The notes: generated from the sequence alone by a model not told the origin. A stretch of 56,916 nt of DNA from an uncultured Methanomicrobiales archaeon (GCA_903926075.1 CAIYHQ010000100.1:1-56916), one strand, 5' to 3'. Positions 16,764-25,486 are shown, counted from the first letter of the stretch. Numbers and translations are program-made.

Positions 16764-19136
16764 TTATGCAGGGTAGTAATACTTGTCAAATGGTACTGAT
16801 GGTAATGTCCCATTTGGAGTATAATTAAACTGACCGGTTCCTTTATCCCCATTATCATAATATTTCAATGTAAAAGTATGATATCCCTTTGTCAGAGATA
16901 CTGGATACGGATATTCAACAGCTTTATCGGGAGGATAAGGTTTTTGCCATGAACGATCATCGGTTGTTATGAGGTTTCCGTCTATGTATAATTTTATTCC
17001 ATCATCAGCAATTGTATAGAATGTTATGGTAGTAGCCTGGGTAAGCCGTATCAATCCGGTCCAGTTCACATAAAAGTTATCCAGATTTGTATTATCATTA
17101 CAGAGTTTTGTTCCACTTAAAGGTACTCCACATGGCCAGTTATTGTCAAGTGATGGATATGAAAATGCATCCCGCCCATTCTTGTCAGTAAGTGTTAAAT
17201 AGTTGTGAATCTGGGTATTTGTAGGGTTTCGTGATTCAATAGGGGTCCGTTGGGCAGGATTAGCGTCGTTCATATTTACTACCGTAAGATTAAAATCCCG
17301 ATTATTATAATCTCCGTAAAGCTTTGCGTTGTTCCAGTAACGTCCCTGAACGCCCTTAATAGCAAATGTTACTTTGAGGGTATGATTTGATACTATGTTT
17401 GAAAATGTGTACGGCATATCTGACCCTACATACACCCCATCAGCAAAAACCTGATATACCTGGTTAGGGCCGAAAGTTCCTACTGCAGGTGTAGCAGTGA
17501 ACTGCTGGTCAGTTCCACAGTCGACCTGTACAGTTGAATTGGGAATAACAGAACCCCCATTTCCAACAGTGACAACGACCTGGTCTTTTTTTATTGAGTA
17601 ATATGCCATGAAATTATTAATATCATTTTGAATAGGAGGAAATGTGTAATATCCATATGTGCCATTGAAAATGATATTCTGGAATACTGAATTTCCATTT
17701 ACCTTGAGGTCCGTCAACTGAGTGCAGCTTGTATTTAAAAAAGAGTACTGTGGCTGTGATTTGCAGTCCCATTGATAATTTCCAGGGTAATTTATGCTAC
17801 CTTTGCCTGCAGGCGAAACTGATGCGTTGATAGCGTATTTCTGGGGAGTAAATGCCGCATGAATTGCATGATAACTGGTTATATTCGAGAGGGAATACAC
17901 TAATGGATTTGAAGGTACTGTGATATTATTATCTGTCAGAGTCAGACCATTGCAAACATCAGGATAACTTGTAAAATTGAGACTCGCTCCACAATTGATA
18001 ATCATTGTCCCATTGGGGATAATATGACCCCCAGATGTACTATCAGCGATTACAGTATTTTGTAAGAGTTTAAGATAGATATCGAGTGAATGATCCTGGT
18101 CATAGGGTGGAGAAAATGTTTCAGATGAAGTGGAGGAGGGAAGAGAAGTTCCATCCATTATCATATGGTCAACCTGATAACATGGAGAATTAGGGAACCA
18201 ACTGTAAATAAGTGGATTACTGGTATTGACCAATTTAGTGTCAGTACATCCAACCTGATTACCATTCAGTTTTAACGTTCCCATTTTAATACTACCAGAA
18301 CAGGCATCTGAACCATCAATTGTATTCAGAAGTCTTACTGTGATTTTTGACTGATGATGGGTAAACGTAGGTATAGAGCTCGAGGGGAGGGAAAAATAGT
18401 TGTAAATGACAGGTGAAGTCGGGTATGTTCCAGCCGGTAAAGTGGATATATCTTCGCTGACTGAAAATTCCGTTGCATCCGGAATACCACTGAACGAATA
18501 TGTTCCATCAGAACGACTTTGCATAGTGCTTCTGATAGACCAACTCGGAACATCCAGCATTATTGTTATACCTGAAAGCGGCAGTCCATCTCTTGTGACC
18601 TTCCCATTTACTGATCCAGTGATAACTGGCAGGGGTGGAACGATTGTTGGTGGAATATACGTTTTGCCTGCTATAGGTTCCAAGTTTTTACTATATATAA
18701 GGACCTCGTTTCCATCATTCATCCTATAGATTATATCTACTTTTGAAGGCATTGCCGAGCCCATAAAAGAACCCGAGGATTTAAGTACTTCGCCACCTTT
18801 TAGATCACTAAATCTTACCCCGGATTGATTAGAAAAGGAGGTAATACCTGGAGATTCGTAAGAGATATTATTGCTATCTGTCACTATTATCCTGTACTTG
18901 GATCCATTGAATGCATCAAGGGTGTTACCCGGAATGGCTCCGGGGATGGAATCCCCCCCTTTTTGATAAATTTTTATAGTCTGGCTCTCATTTTGAATAT
19001 CAAAAACGGCATCCGGGATTTTCTCTTTTTGGCTATTCGAGGTCATTTCAACTGCAATAATACCTACTACCCCAGCAAAAATACCAATTAATATAATAGC
19101 CCCGATTATCTCAGAGATACCTGAGTTTTTGTTCAT
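16764..19136 (-). CDS. Pilin-headed protein with beta repeats and C-terminal PA14 domain
   Basis: A 790-residue protein with a pilin-like N-terminus (SEIIGAIILIGIFAGVVGIIAVEM) and a pilin head to about 150. A carboxypeptidase-regulatory-like domain spans about 175-255 (GLPLSGITIMLDVP, SDGTYSFSGIP). Several InlB-type/bacterial beta repeats span about 260-620 (AFTPQKYAINASVSPAGKGSI, VTVGNGGSVIPN, YTFSNIVSNHTLKVTF). A C-terminal PA14-like domain runs from about 625 to the end (GRYWNNAKLYGD, FYTIADDGIKLYIDGNLI, YHTFTLKYYDNG). PA14 domains bind glycans, so an adhesive role is plausible. A GGGGTG site precedes the ATG. It is 11 bases downstream of the next pilin-like gene. Confidence 0.8.
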   Translation of the reverse strand: MNKNSGISEIIGAIILIGIFAGVVGIIAVEMTSNSQKEKIPDAVFDIQNESQTIKIYQKGGDSIPGAIPGNTLDAFNGSKYRIIVTDSNNISYESPGITSFSNQSGVRFSDLKGGEVLKSSGSFMGSAMPSKVDIIYRMNDGNEVLIYSKNLEPIAGKTYIPPTIVPPLPVITGSVNGKVTRDGLPLSGITIMLDVPSWSIRSTMQSRSDGTYSFSGIPDATEFSVSEDISTLPAGTYPTSPVIYNYFSLPSSSIPTFTHHQSKITVRLLNTIDGSDACSGSIKMGTLKLNGNQVGCTDTKLVNTSNPLIYSWFPNSPCYQVDHMIMDGTSLPSSTSSETFSPPYDQDHSLDIYLKLLQNTVIADSTSGGHIIPNGTMIINCGASLNFTSYPDVCNGLTLTDNNITVPSNPLVYSLSNITSYHAIHAAFTPQKYAINASVSPAGKGSINYPGNYQWDCKSQPQYSFLNTSCTQLTDLKVNGNSVFQNIIFNGTYGYYTFPPIQNDINNFMAYYSIKKDQVVVTVGNGGSVIPNSTVQVDCGTDQQFTATPAVGTFGPNQVYQVFADGVYVGSDMPYTFSNIVSNHTLKVTFAIKGVQGRYWNNAKLYGDYNNRDFNLTVVNMNDANPAQRTPIESRNPTNTQIHNYLTLTDKNGRDAFSYPSLDNNWPCGVPLSGTKLCNDNTNLDNFYVNWTGLIRLTQATTITFYTIADDGIKLYIDGNLITTDDRSWQKPYPPDKAVEYPYPVSLTKGYHTFTLKYYDNGDKGTGQFNYTPNGTLPSVPFDKYYYPA

Positions 19137-19147
19137 TCATTTCACCC

Positions 19148-20641
19148 CTACGAACTCCTCCCAGCCACAGGTTGTAACGCCACATTTAAATCAATTACAA
19201 CAATATCCATTTCTACGTCATAAGTAAGATCTGGAAACTTTTTTGGACCTTCAACATTTAGTGATGTAGTGTTTCCAGATGATAAGGAGACACTTACCCA
19301 ATTATCCGGAACACTGTTTGTCTGGTTCATTGTTTGGTTTATTTCAGTAAATGCTGAGTTCCAGATCCCAATCGATGATGATTGGGGGTTACTGTTACTT
19401 ACTTGTATTTGAACTTTGGGAGTGTTTGGCATACCATGTGGAATATTTAATCGAGTCGTTCCAACGAGAGTTGTAAGAACCTGAACAGGACCAGAACCCC
19501 CTATCAACTGGTTCTGTGTAAAACTTGGCTGATTATTAATTCGGATGATAGGGATAAAGACATAAGGCCAGGTATTACCTGATGAATCGCCCTTTACTGA
19601 GATAGTAATAGGAGGAAGTATCTTTGGTATACCTCCATCAAGTTGACTCAGAAAAACACCACCATTCTGGTAATAGTATTGCTGATAAATCCAGTAATTA
19701 TTTTGAGACTGGTAACTGAATGAATTGATAGTACAGCCCGAACTGCCACAAATATAATTTAATGGTTTTGTAGCACTTTGTTGAGATGAATCCTGAGATT
19801 GTCCTGAATCGACAACAAGATTTGCAGCACCAGGATTTGAATTTAAATAAAGATATATAGGATATTGTATCTGACTTGTTATTCCAAAATTACGAAAAAT
19901 ATCCAATAAATCTAGTGAATATTTAGTTGGGGTAGTTCCCTGCCTTTTTTCGAAAGATATATTCTGGTAGAGGAAACCATTTGGATCCGTAAGAGGTGGA
20001 TGAAGAGCAGTCTTATTAATAACACTATTGTTGTTGTAAACATTAACTCCCGCACGTGTTACATTGAAAAGAAAATCCCACTTTTGGGGAGGTATATTGC
20101 TGTCATTTACTAAAATATCAAAAGGGTAGTAAAAAGGAGTAATAGTAGGAGGATTAAACTCAAGAAATATATGATTCGGAACTGTATTGATACTACTAAA
20201 AGAAGAACTTAGGAGATTAATTCGATAATCCGGGGGCTTAATGAAAGGAAGAAAAGTCTTGTTATATCCATTTGGAGTTATTACATTAATCACATCGGGT
20301 GTACTCCCAGTTGGATTTACACTCAATGTACCCCCATTTCCAATCGGCTGAATAATTGGAAAAATATTAGAAGAACTTTCTGTGGTCTTTCCAATAGAAC
20401 CAAGATTTATTGAACGTGACAGGGTTACACCAGTCTCATTATTCAGCCATAATGAATCAACTGTTATCTTGTAATCAGAGAACTGATCTTTGATATAATT
20501 CATCTGGGTTATTTCATTATCCCTCCCAATTGCAGGGATAACATAAATTACATATTGAGAGAATATTAAAGATAGTAGACCGACAATTAGGAGAAAACCT
20601 ATGACTTCCGAAAGTCCTGACTCATCATCCTTTTGCCGCAT
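19148..20641 (-). CDS. Pilin-like surface protein, DUF7289-like
   Basis: A 497-residue protein with a pilin-style N-terminus (ESGLSEVIGFLLIVGLLSLIFSQYVIYVIPAIGR). The following region (EITQMNYIKDQFSDYKITVDSLWLNNETG) resembles a family of archaeal secreted proteins that begin this way (DUF7289-like). The rest is beta-rich, with Asn, Ser and Gln stretches and a Cys pair near 285. It heads the run of large pilin-like genes on this strand, with 11-12 base gaps, so the four are very likely one operon. Its role could be as a filament base or tip component, but no homologue of known function is visible to me. Confidence 0.7.
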   Translation of the reverse strand: MRQKDDESGLSEVIGFLLIVGLLSLIFSQYVIYVIPAIGRDNEITQMNYIKDQFSDYKITVDSLWLNNETGVTLSRSINLGSIGKTTESSSNIFPIIQPIGNGGTLSVNPTGSTPDVINVITPNGYNKTFLPFIKPPDYRINLLSSSFSSINTVPNHIFLEFNPPTITPFYYPFDILVNDSNIPPQKWDFLFNVTRAGVNVYNNNSVINKTALHPPLTDPNGFLYQNISFEKRQGTTPTKYSLDLLDIFRNFGITSQIQYPIYLYLNSNPGAANLVVDSGQSQDSSQQSATKPLNYICGSSGCTINSFSYQSQNNYWIYQQYYYQNGGVFLSQLDGGIPKILPPITISVKGDSSGNTWPYVFIPIIRINNQPSFTQNQLIGGSGPVQVLTTLVGTTRLNIPHGMPNTPKVQIQVSNSNPQSSSIGIWNSAFTEINQTMNQTNSVPDNWVSVSLSSGNTTSLNVEGPKKFPDLTYDVEMDIVVIDLNVALQPVAGRSS

Positions 20642-20658
20642 GGGTGATCAGTCTTTGG

Positions 20659-20802
20659 TTACGAATGAATTGTTATATAGCCTTCAAAATCTTCCAGTGC
20701 GGGGAGATACTCAATTTCACCATTATAATGTGACATTTTAGAATCCCCCAGATTGTTCCTATGGCAGGTATCAGAATATCTGCCGGATTTTTTTGAATTC
20801 AT
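20659..20802 (-). CDS. Possible 47-residue small protein before the pilin operon
   Basis: A short frame beginning MNSKKSGRYSDTCHRNN and ending YLPALEDFEGYITIHS. A GAGGG stretch lies about 10 bases before the ATG, and the stop is 17 bases before the first pilin-like gene, so it could be the first gene of that operon. It has no hydrophobic segment and I recognise no family. The reading frame may also be fortuitous. Confidence rests on position and the ribosome site only. Confidence 0.3.
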   Translation of the reverse strand: MNSKKSGRYSDTCHRNNLGDSKMSHYNGEIEYLPALEDFEGYITIHS

Positions 20803-21152
20803 ATTTTACCTACCCTCTACTTTTACCCGAATACAATGATGAACCGAATGACCTATAACAGTATCGGTTGAGGGATATTGTGCTAAAAATGTTTCATTGC
20901 AGTCAGGGAATTTGTGAAACGGTAAACAAATGACTTGCTGACCTTTTGTATTGATTTTTTATATTTTTATATTCTTATAACTCTTGCACAAATTTTTCTG
21001 CTTTTATTCATGGGATGTGAAATTAATTTTAATTTACAGTATAATCTGACAGATCCAACCATAAACAGCCAGATTCATGCATTGCCGCGTTCCAGGCTTG
21101 AGTAAGTGGGAAACCCCTATTTTTTTTTGTTCGGCAAATTCAGTCTCTATTC
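20803..21152. other. Intergenic region upstream of the pilin operon, no gene seen
   Basis: About 350 AT-rich bases. It includes TTTTTTATATTTTTATATTC near 20956-20975, which could contain archaeal TATA boxes for either direction. It also holds the first copy of an imperfect 28-base repeat (see 21076). No reading frame here looks coding on either strand. Confidence 0.4.
21076..21103. repeat. Imperfect direct repeat flanking a small gene (copies at 21076 and about 21543)
   Basis: CATGCATTGCCGCGTTCCAG-GCTTGA here matches CATGCACCGCCGTGTTTCAG-GCTTGA at about 21543-21569. The two lie about 467 bases apart on the same strand and flank the frameshifted antitoxin-like gene. They could be remnants of a mobile segment or of duplicated leader sequence. 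Their origin is unknown. Confidence 0.4.
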
Positions 21153-21348
21153 TTAACGGAATCGAATGATATCCTCAACAACAGAATCAAAATCATTACT
21201 TAACCATTTTTTCCGGTCTTTCAGTGTAATCACCATGTCCTTCTTCAAAGCTTCGGATATACCGTGCGGCATCAACAGGACCGAGAGCATTAACCAGGGC
21301 ATCATACCCTTTTTTTCGAATTTGACTAATTGTGAGTACTTGAGACAT
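21153..21348 (-). pseudogene. Frameshifted small antitoxin-like protein
   Basis: A strong GGAGGTGG site lies just before the ATG at 21348. The product reads MSQVLTISQIRKKGYDALVN, then LGPVDAARYIRSFEEGHGDYTE, resembling a small antitoxin-like family with an SEIRxxGxxAL...LGPVxxxRFI...GxGDYT pattern. One extra base near 21215-21225 shifts the frame: the actual reading ends RPEKMVK (stop at 21196), while the adjacent frame continues as DRKKWLSNDFDSVVEDIIRFR (stop at 21153), which is the expected family C-terminus. The truncated 50-residue protein may or may not retain function. Confidence 0.55.
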
Positions 21349-21633
21349 TATCCACCTCCAGAAACTGTAAAACCATGAGGCCATTTTCATTATCCGGTAT
21401 CTGCCGCAGTTCGTGATGGATGACTTTTCCGGTTGTTCAATGAGTATCAAAAATCATCTGTAATCAGGTACAGTGAATCAGTTTTTTTCAGACTGTGAAT
21501 TAGGAGAAAAAATCCTAGTGTCATTTTTCTGTTTTCACAATCCATGCACCGCCGTGTTTCAGGCTTGACCAAAAATATCCATCAGAAATATAGGAGTAGG
21601 AATTAAAATGCCTAGTAAAAATGATTCTGAGTA

Positions 21634-22134
21634 TCAGTATTTCTTTTTTGTCCTCCCCAGGTCAAGCATTCTCTGCCTCACTGCAAAGGCCCTGCGTTTC
21701 TTCATCTCTTCAGGATTTATTGAATCTTTCCAGAGTGGTGAATTTATAGAGCTCTTCTTTTGTATCCTGACAAGAGTCTTTAATTTCAGTGAGAGGGTGT
21801 TAAACATGGCTATGACACTCCCATTCTTCTGGACATAACCATGATTAATGAATTTTTGTGAGTCCCCAAGAAGTTCTTCCTGTTGCTGGCCTGTAAAAAG
21901 TATAACTGGTGTATTCAGACCCGCATTGCGTATCTCCTTAATAAGGTCAATACCTGACATCTCATCCATCTGGTTGTCTGTAACAACGGCATCGAACTCT
22001 CTCTCTTTAAGGATTTCAAGTGCCTTTTTTGGAGATGAACAACTCTCGACCCTGAACTCCTGCCTCATTTCGAGAAAGATTTTGGAAAGGTCAAGAAGTG
22101 CAGGTTCATCATCAATCTGTAATACTGATATCAT
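21634..22134 (-). CDS. Stand-alone response regulator receiver
   Basis: A 166-residue protein. A receiver domain occupies 1-125, with acidic residues in QIDDEPALLD, phospho-acceptor Asp53 (FDAVVTDNQMDEMSGIDL), a Thr in LFTGQQ and Lys in the YVQKNG loop. The last 40 residues are basic (MKKRRAFAVRQRMLDLGRTKKKY) with no recognised DNA-binding fold. It probably works by protein contact with a kinase or another target. Its upstream region carries the promoter and leader hairpin shared with the two secreted repeat proteins at 24.8-26.3 kb, suggesting joint regulation. Confidence 0.85.
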   Translation of the reverse strand: MISVLQIDDEPALLDLSKIFLEMRQEFRVESCSSPKKALEILKEREFDAVVTDNQMDEMSGIDLIKEIRNAGLNTPVILFTGQQQEELLGDSQKFINHGYVQKNGSVIAMFNTLSLKLKTLVRIQKKSSINSPLWKDSINPEEMKKRRAFAVRQRMLDLGRTKKKY

Positions 22135-22160
22135 GATTCTGATTCATCCTGTGTTTTATC

Positions 22161-22230
22161 GTGGGGTCATCATCTAAACCCCACTTATTGTATAGTACAT
22201 TTAACATTTTGTGATATAAAGATTACTATT
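22161..22230 (-). promoter_or_regulatory. Shared promoter and 5' leader hairpin, copy 1 (response regulator)
   Basis: On the minus strand this region contains CTTTATATCACAAAATGT, an 18-base core identical in three places (also near 25348 and 26356). It includes a TTTATATC TATA-like element. About 30 bases downstream is a 7-bp perfect hairpin, GTGGGGT-TTAGATGATG-ACCCCAC (22161-22184), followed by the gene start 26 bases later. Spacing suggests that transcription starts just before the hairpin, so the hairpin would sit at the 5' end of the mRNA. Function is unknown. Confidence 0.6.
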
Positions 22231-22435
22231 TGGTAGTGAAGAGCTAAAGTCCTCAACCAGAACGATGAACAGGCAATGGCAGGTGTTTAGGGTGAATAGG
22301 TGAGTTAAACAAATCTTTTTCTGGTTTGTAATTTGTAGACATCGTTACTTTACCCATGTAACAAGAGAATCTCCAACCCATTGAGACTATATTCAGGCAC
22401 CATATCCATAGCCATAATGTATTCTAAAGGTACAC

Positions 22436-22625
22436 ATGTATAGAAGTAATAGTATTGATTATTCCAGAATCAGTATCTGGTTTCCTGATGTAAAAACCGA
22501 TCTTATATTTAAGAAAGGACAGAAGTGAGAAGATCCTAAAAAAAACCGGGAAGACGGCAATTCAGTACATTCTTGAAGCTATTGAGAATGGCGATATTGA
22601 GCCTGATACACTTCATCCATGGTAA
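22436..22625 (+). pseudogene. Possible frameshifted ribbon-helix-helix antitoxin-like gene
   Basis: The ATG at 22436 gives MYRSNSIDYSRISIWFPDVKTDLI then a stop after KKGQK. A second frame continues EKILKKTGKTAIQYILEAIENGDIEPDTLHPW to the stop at 22625. Joined by a small frameshift, these resemble a ribbon-helix-helix protein (RISIxFPD strand, then KKTGKT..YILEAIENG helices). No partner toxin is adjacent. The likeness is by pattern only. Confidence 0.35.
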
Positions 22626-22751
22626 CGCTAGAACTCATGGTAATTATTCAGTGCATCAGATAATAAAGGTCCAATATAGCCTCTATTATTGGTAAAATTT
22701 CTTATCCACAGGCCGTTTCATCCCTAACAGAAAATGAGTGAGATATTTTCG

Positions 22752-24503
22752 CTATCTGTCTATTACAGGCAAGATAAGGACAGAAGGAAAAACCGAAGTG
22801 TGAAAAACCTGAACGGTCGCAACCCGCAGGTCTTTATAACCATCCAGGGCAGGGATATTTCCCGAGTTTGTGTTTCTCTCCCAATGAGGAAAGTTTGAAC
22901 TTGAAATTTCAAGGAGAACCTGATGTCCGACATTAAACCGGTGTGCAGCATTTCCACACTCAATTTCATACTTGTAAATCACTCCGGGTTCTGTTTTAAC
23001 CCTCTTATCAAATGATTCCCGATAGCAGGAACGAAGTATCCCTTCTCCAATATTAATCGCACATCCTGAAGGATTACTGTCAACTAATTTTACCGTGATA
23101 TCACTATCAGGTGTATTGATACTTGCCCAAACTATCACTTTTACAGGACCTGCTATAACGAGGTGCTTTGTTAGCAGGGGTGATTTATAGACAAGGACCT
23201 GCATCATATCTTCGATCGCACGTTGGTCTGCGGGTCCCATTGGTGTCAGAACAGGCATGCAACAGGAGTGACCACCCTCACTTGGTACTGGTGAACGTGG
23301 ATCGTAAACATACACATCCGCAGGTTCAATTAAAGGCTTTGTTTCATCGAGATACCCACTCCCCCAACGTGTGTGAGCAGTACCATCACTATGGAGAAAA
23401 TATTGTACAGGATTGGACTGGCGTGGTGGCCATACCGGGGCAGAGTGCCAGCTTTTTTCTCCTGAAATGAAGTATTGCACTGCAGACTCATCAATTTTCG
23501 TATCATCTATCCCTTTTAGCCACTTGTCAAACCAGCGGATTTGAGCATTATCAACACAGTTTCTTGCTTCACTCCCAAAATTTTCTATTCCTGTCGCCGG
23601 AACCCAGGGATTATGGTACCATGGGCCGAGGATCAGTCTCTGGTTTTCCTGGGTAGTCTTATCTAAACTGCATTCCCTGATACCCTGGAAATTTTTTACT
23701 GTTCCCTCAAGACAAGCATCATAAAATCCCCCAATATGCAGACATGGTACTCGAATTTTATCGTAATTTTCAAAAATGCTTAGTTTTTTCCAGTATTCAT
23801 CATATGATGGGTGGTTGAGCCAGTCAATGAAGTAAGGGGCTAACCCGGTGGCACGAAGAATAGGAACGTTGGAGACCGGTAGCATGTTAAAGATATTCTT
23901 TCCGGAAGAGAGCTTTGAATCAAGTTCTGCTTCAAGGTCAAAACGAACTTTTCTGCGAGCTGTATCCCTTGCAAGGCAGAGAGACCAGCTGATAACGAAG
24001 GCAAGAGAAAGAGCTCCTCCCCGATAGATGAAACCGTCATAACACTGTGAAGGTGTAAAAGCCGGGCAAATACAGGTAAGATGAGGCGGTTGCGAGATCG
24101 CTGCATATATCTGGGTCATTCCACCGTATGAATATCCATACATCCCTACCCTGCCATTAGAACATGCAAGGCCTGCTGCCCATTCTACAGAGTCGTAACT
24201 GTCATTTGTCTCATGAATGAAAGGTTCGAATTCACCTTCAGATCTCCACCTGCCCCTGACATCCTGGGAGACTACGATGTACCCTTTCCTTGCATACCAT
24301 GAAGGGTGTTTATAGGCAAATGTCAAGGCATGGGTTTTGTCATATGGCTGCCGGAGCAACAGGACCGGATAAACATCTTCGGATTCAGGATAATATATAT
24401 CAGAAAAGAGAAGAGTTCCATCCCGCATCCGGCAGGAAATATCCCTTTCAACAATAACTCCGCCAATATTCTCAGTTTTATCTGATTTGTATCTCCCTTT
24501 CAT
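22752..24503 (-). CDS. CocE/NonD-family serine hydrolase (S15-like)
   Basis: A 583-residue alpha/beta hydrolase of the X-Pro dipeptidyl-peptidase/cocaine esterase family. The N-terminal part starts with DISCRMRDGTLLFSDIYYPE. The nucleophile is in GYSYGG (Ser near residue 124), the acid in HIGGFYDACLEG and the His in ILGPWYHNPW. The C-terminal 200 residues are the family jellyroll domain (PVKVIVWASINTPDSDITVKL, FNVGHQVLLEISSSNFPHW). No signal peptide is seen, so it is probably cytoplasmic. The substrate is undetermined; likely esters or N-terminal dipeptides. It has its own TTTAAATA-containing upstream region and appears monocistronic. Confidence 0.88.
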   Translation of the reverse strand: MKGRYKSDKTENIGGVIVERDISCRMRDGTLLFSDIYYPESEDVYPVLLLRQPYDKTHALTFAYKHPSWYARKGYIVVSQDVRGRWRSEGEFEPFIHETNDSYDSVEWAAGLACSNGRVGMYGYSYGGMTQIYAAISQPPHLTCICPAFTPSQCYDGFIYRGGALSLAFVISWSLCLARDTARRKVRFDLEAELDSKLSSGKNIFNMLPVSNVPILRATGLAPYFIDWLNHPSYDEYWKKLSIFENYDKIRVPCLHIGGFYDACLEGTVKNFQGIRECSLDKTTQENQRLILGPWYHNPWVPATGIENFGSEARNCVDNAQIRWFDKWLKGIDDTKIDESAVQYFISGEKSWHSAPVWPPRQSNPVQYFLHSDGTAHTRWGSGYLDETKPLIEPADVYVYDPRSPVPSEGGHSCCMPVLTPMGPADQRAIEDMMQVLVYKSPLLTKHLVIAGPVKVIVWASINTPDSDITVKLVDSNPSGCAINIGEGILRSCYRESFDKRVKTEPGVIYKYEIECGNAAHRFNVGHQVLLEISSSNFPHWERNTNSGNIPALDGYKDLRVATVQVFHTSVFPSVLILPVIDR

Positions 24504-24649
24504 ATATTAAGCTCGAATTAGCCTGTATCATTGCTCAGGTATTTAAAGTTCCTGAAATGCAATTATTATTTCATGGTTCTTTTGGAAACAAAGAAAAAGT
24601 GTATGTCGGGGGAATAAATATTAACTGGAATATTGTTTCTTGTGTAGGA

Positions 24650-24747
24650 GGTGTGGTTAAAACTCCCGGATGAGCGGTATTTAGCGCTTCTATCCATGCT
24701 TTTTTCTTATCACGATCTCCTTTCCGGATAAGTGCCGATAACTTTGT
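24650..24747 (-). pseudogene. Degenerate repeat unit after the secreted repeat protein
   Basis: This stretch reads ITTKLSALIRKGDRDKKKAW-IEALNTAHPGVLTTPP, matching the DTTELSALIKAGDKDKIKAW repeat of the neighbouring secreted proteins. It is in the same frame as the gene at 24790, but two stop codons separate it from that gene. It is apparently a former C-terminal repeat cut off by point mutations. The 260-residue paralogue next door still has three such repeats. Confidence 0.6.
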
Positions 24748-24789
24748 TGTGATTCAACCCTCCATATCAGTGAAACTGCGATTCTTACA

Positions 24790-25269
24790 TCAGGCTGGAG
24801 GTTGGCCGTTTCCACCCGGGCCCTGACCTGGAGTTGGAAGTACTCCCGGGTAAGCTGCATTAAAGGTGTCAAGCCAGGCCGTCACTTTGCTGCAGTCACC
24901 TGCAGTAATGAGGCTCGTGAGTTCAGTCGTATCATAACCCGCTTTTTGTAGGGTGCTTACTATTCCTGACATGTGGGTTGTGTCACAAAACCCTCCCTGT
25001 CCTCCATTAGGGAGAGAAGGAGGAGTCATATTACCTGGAAAACCCGCACCTGGCCCTTTCGTCATATTGCCAGCAAAACCGGGCCCATGTCCATTGGTCA
25101 TGTTGCCAGGAAACCTGGGACCCGCATTATTCAGGCTATTTCCTGATGGAAAGTGCGAATTACCTGAACCTGTCGATGTCACCACCGAATTCACTGCAGC
25201 ATATACAGCAGCTAATGCGACCACACAGACAAGTGTAATTGCAAGGGTCCCATATTTTTTTACATTCAT
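24790..25269 (-). CDS. Small secreted repeat protein (short paralogue)
   Basis: The start is placed at ATG 25269 (MNVKKYGTLAITLVCVVALAAVYA), because GAGGAGA precedes it and it yields a proper signal peptide; the longer frame adds 15 residues. After the signal, a low-complexity Gly/Asn/Pro segment of about 70 residues repeats a NMTxGxGxGFPGNMT pattern. A repeat domain follows (TLQKAGYDTTELTSLITAGDCSKV..WLDTFNAAYPGVLPTP). The protein is likely exported. Its paralogue at 25487 has three of these repeats. Function is unknown. It shares promoter and leader structure with that paralogue and with the response regulator at 21634. Confidence 0.7.
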   Translation of the reverse strand: MNVKKYGTLAITLVCVVALAAVYAAVNSVVTSTGSGNSHFPSGNSLNNAGPRFPGNMTNGHGPGFAGNMTKGPGAGFPGNMTPPSLPNGGQGGFCDTTHMSGIVSTLQKAGYDTTELTSLITAGDCSKVTAWLDTFNAAYPGVLPTPGQGPGGNGQPPA

Positions 25270-25291
25270 TTCACATTCTCCTCTATTCGGG

Positions 25292-25365
25292 GGGGCCATC
25301 ATCAGGCCCCACACCTTGTAATATATATTTCACATTTTGTGATATAAAGATTACTATTTAGACTG
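25292..25365 (-). promoter_or_regulatory. Shared promoter and 5' leader hairpin, copy 2 (short secreted protein)
   Basis: The minus strand carries the identical CTTTATATCACAAAATGT core, then a GGGGCC-TGATGAT-GGCCCC hairpin (25292-25310) 22 bases before the ATG at 25269. The stem sequence differs from copies 1 and 3, but pairing is preserved, and the loop keeps the GATGA motif. Such compensatory change supports a conserved RNA structure. Confidence 0.6.
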
Positions 25366-25486
25366 AAGAGTTAACATTATGGATTCTAAACTCGATAAAA
25401 TGTAAACCTTTTGTCGCATTTGTAATCTACGAAATCGTTATTGAAAAAAGGTTTATGTAGGTATATTTATTTTCGGATGAAAGAAA

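Noticed and set aside
20803-22435. tRNA or other structured RNA genes in the longer gaps
   Set aside because: I looked for clover-leaf patterns in the intergenic stretches and found none I could support; only the leader hairpins described above stand out.
24690-24872. 60-residue frame after the secreted repeat gene
   Set aside because: It reads across the gene's end in another frame; the meaningful signal there is the decayed repeat in the gene's own frame.
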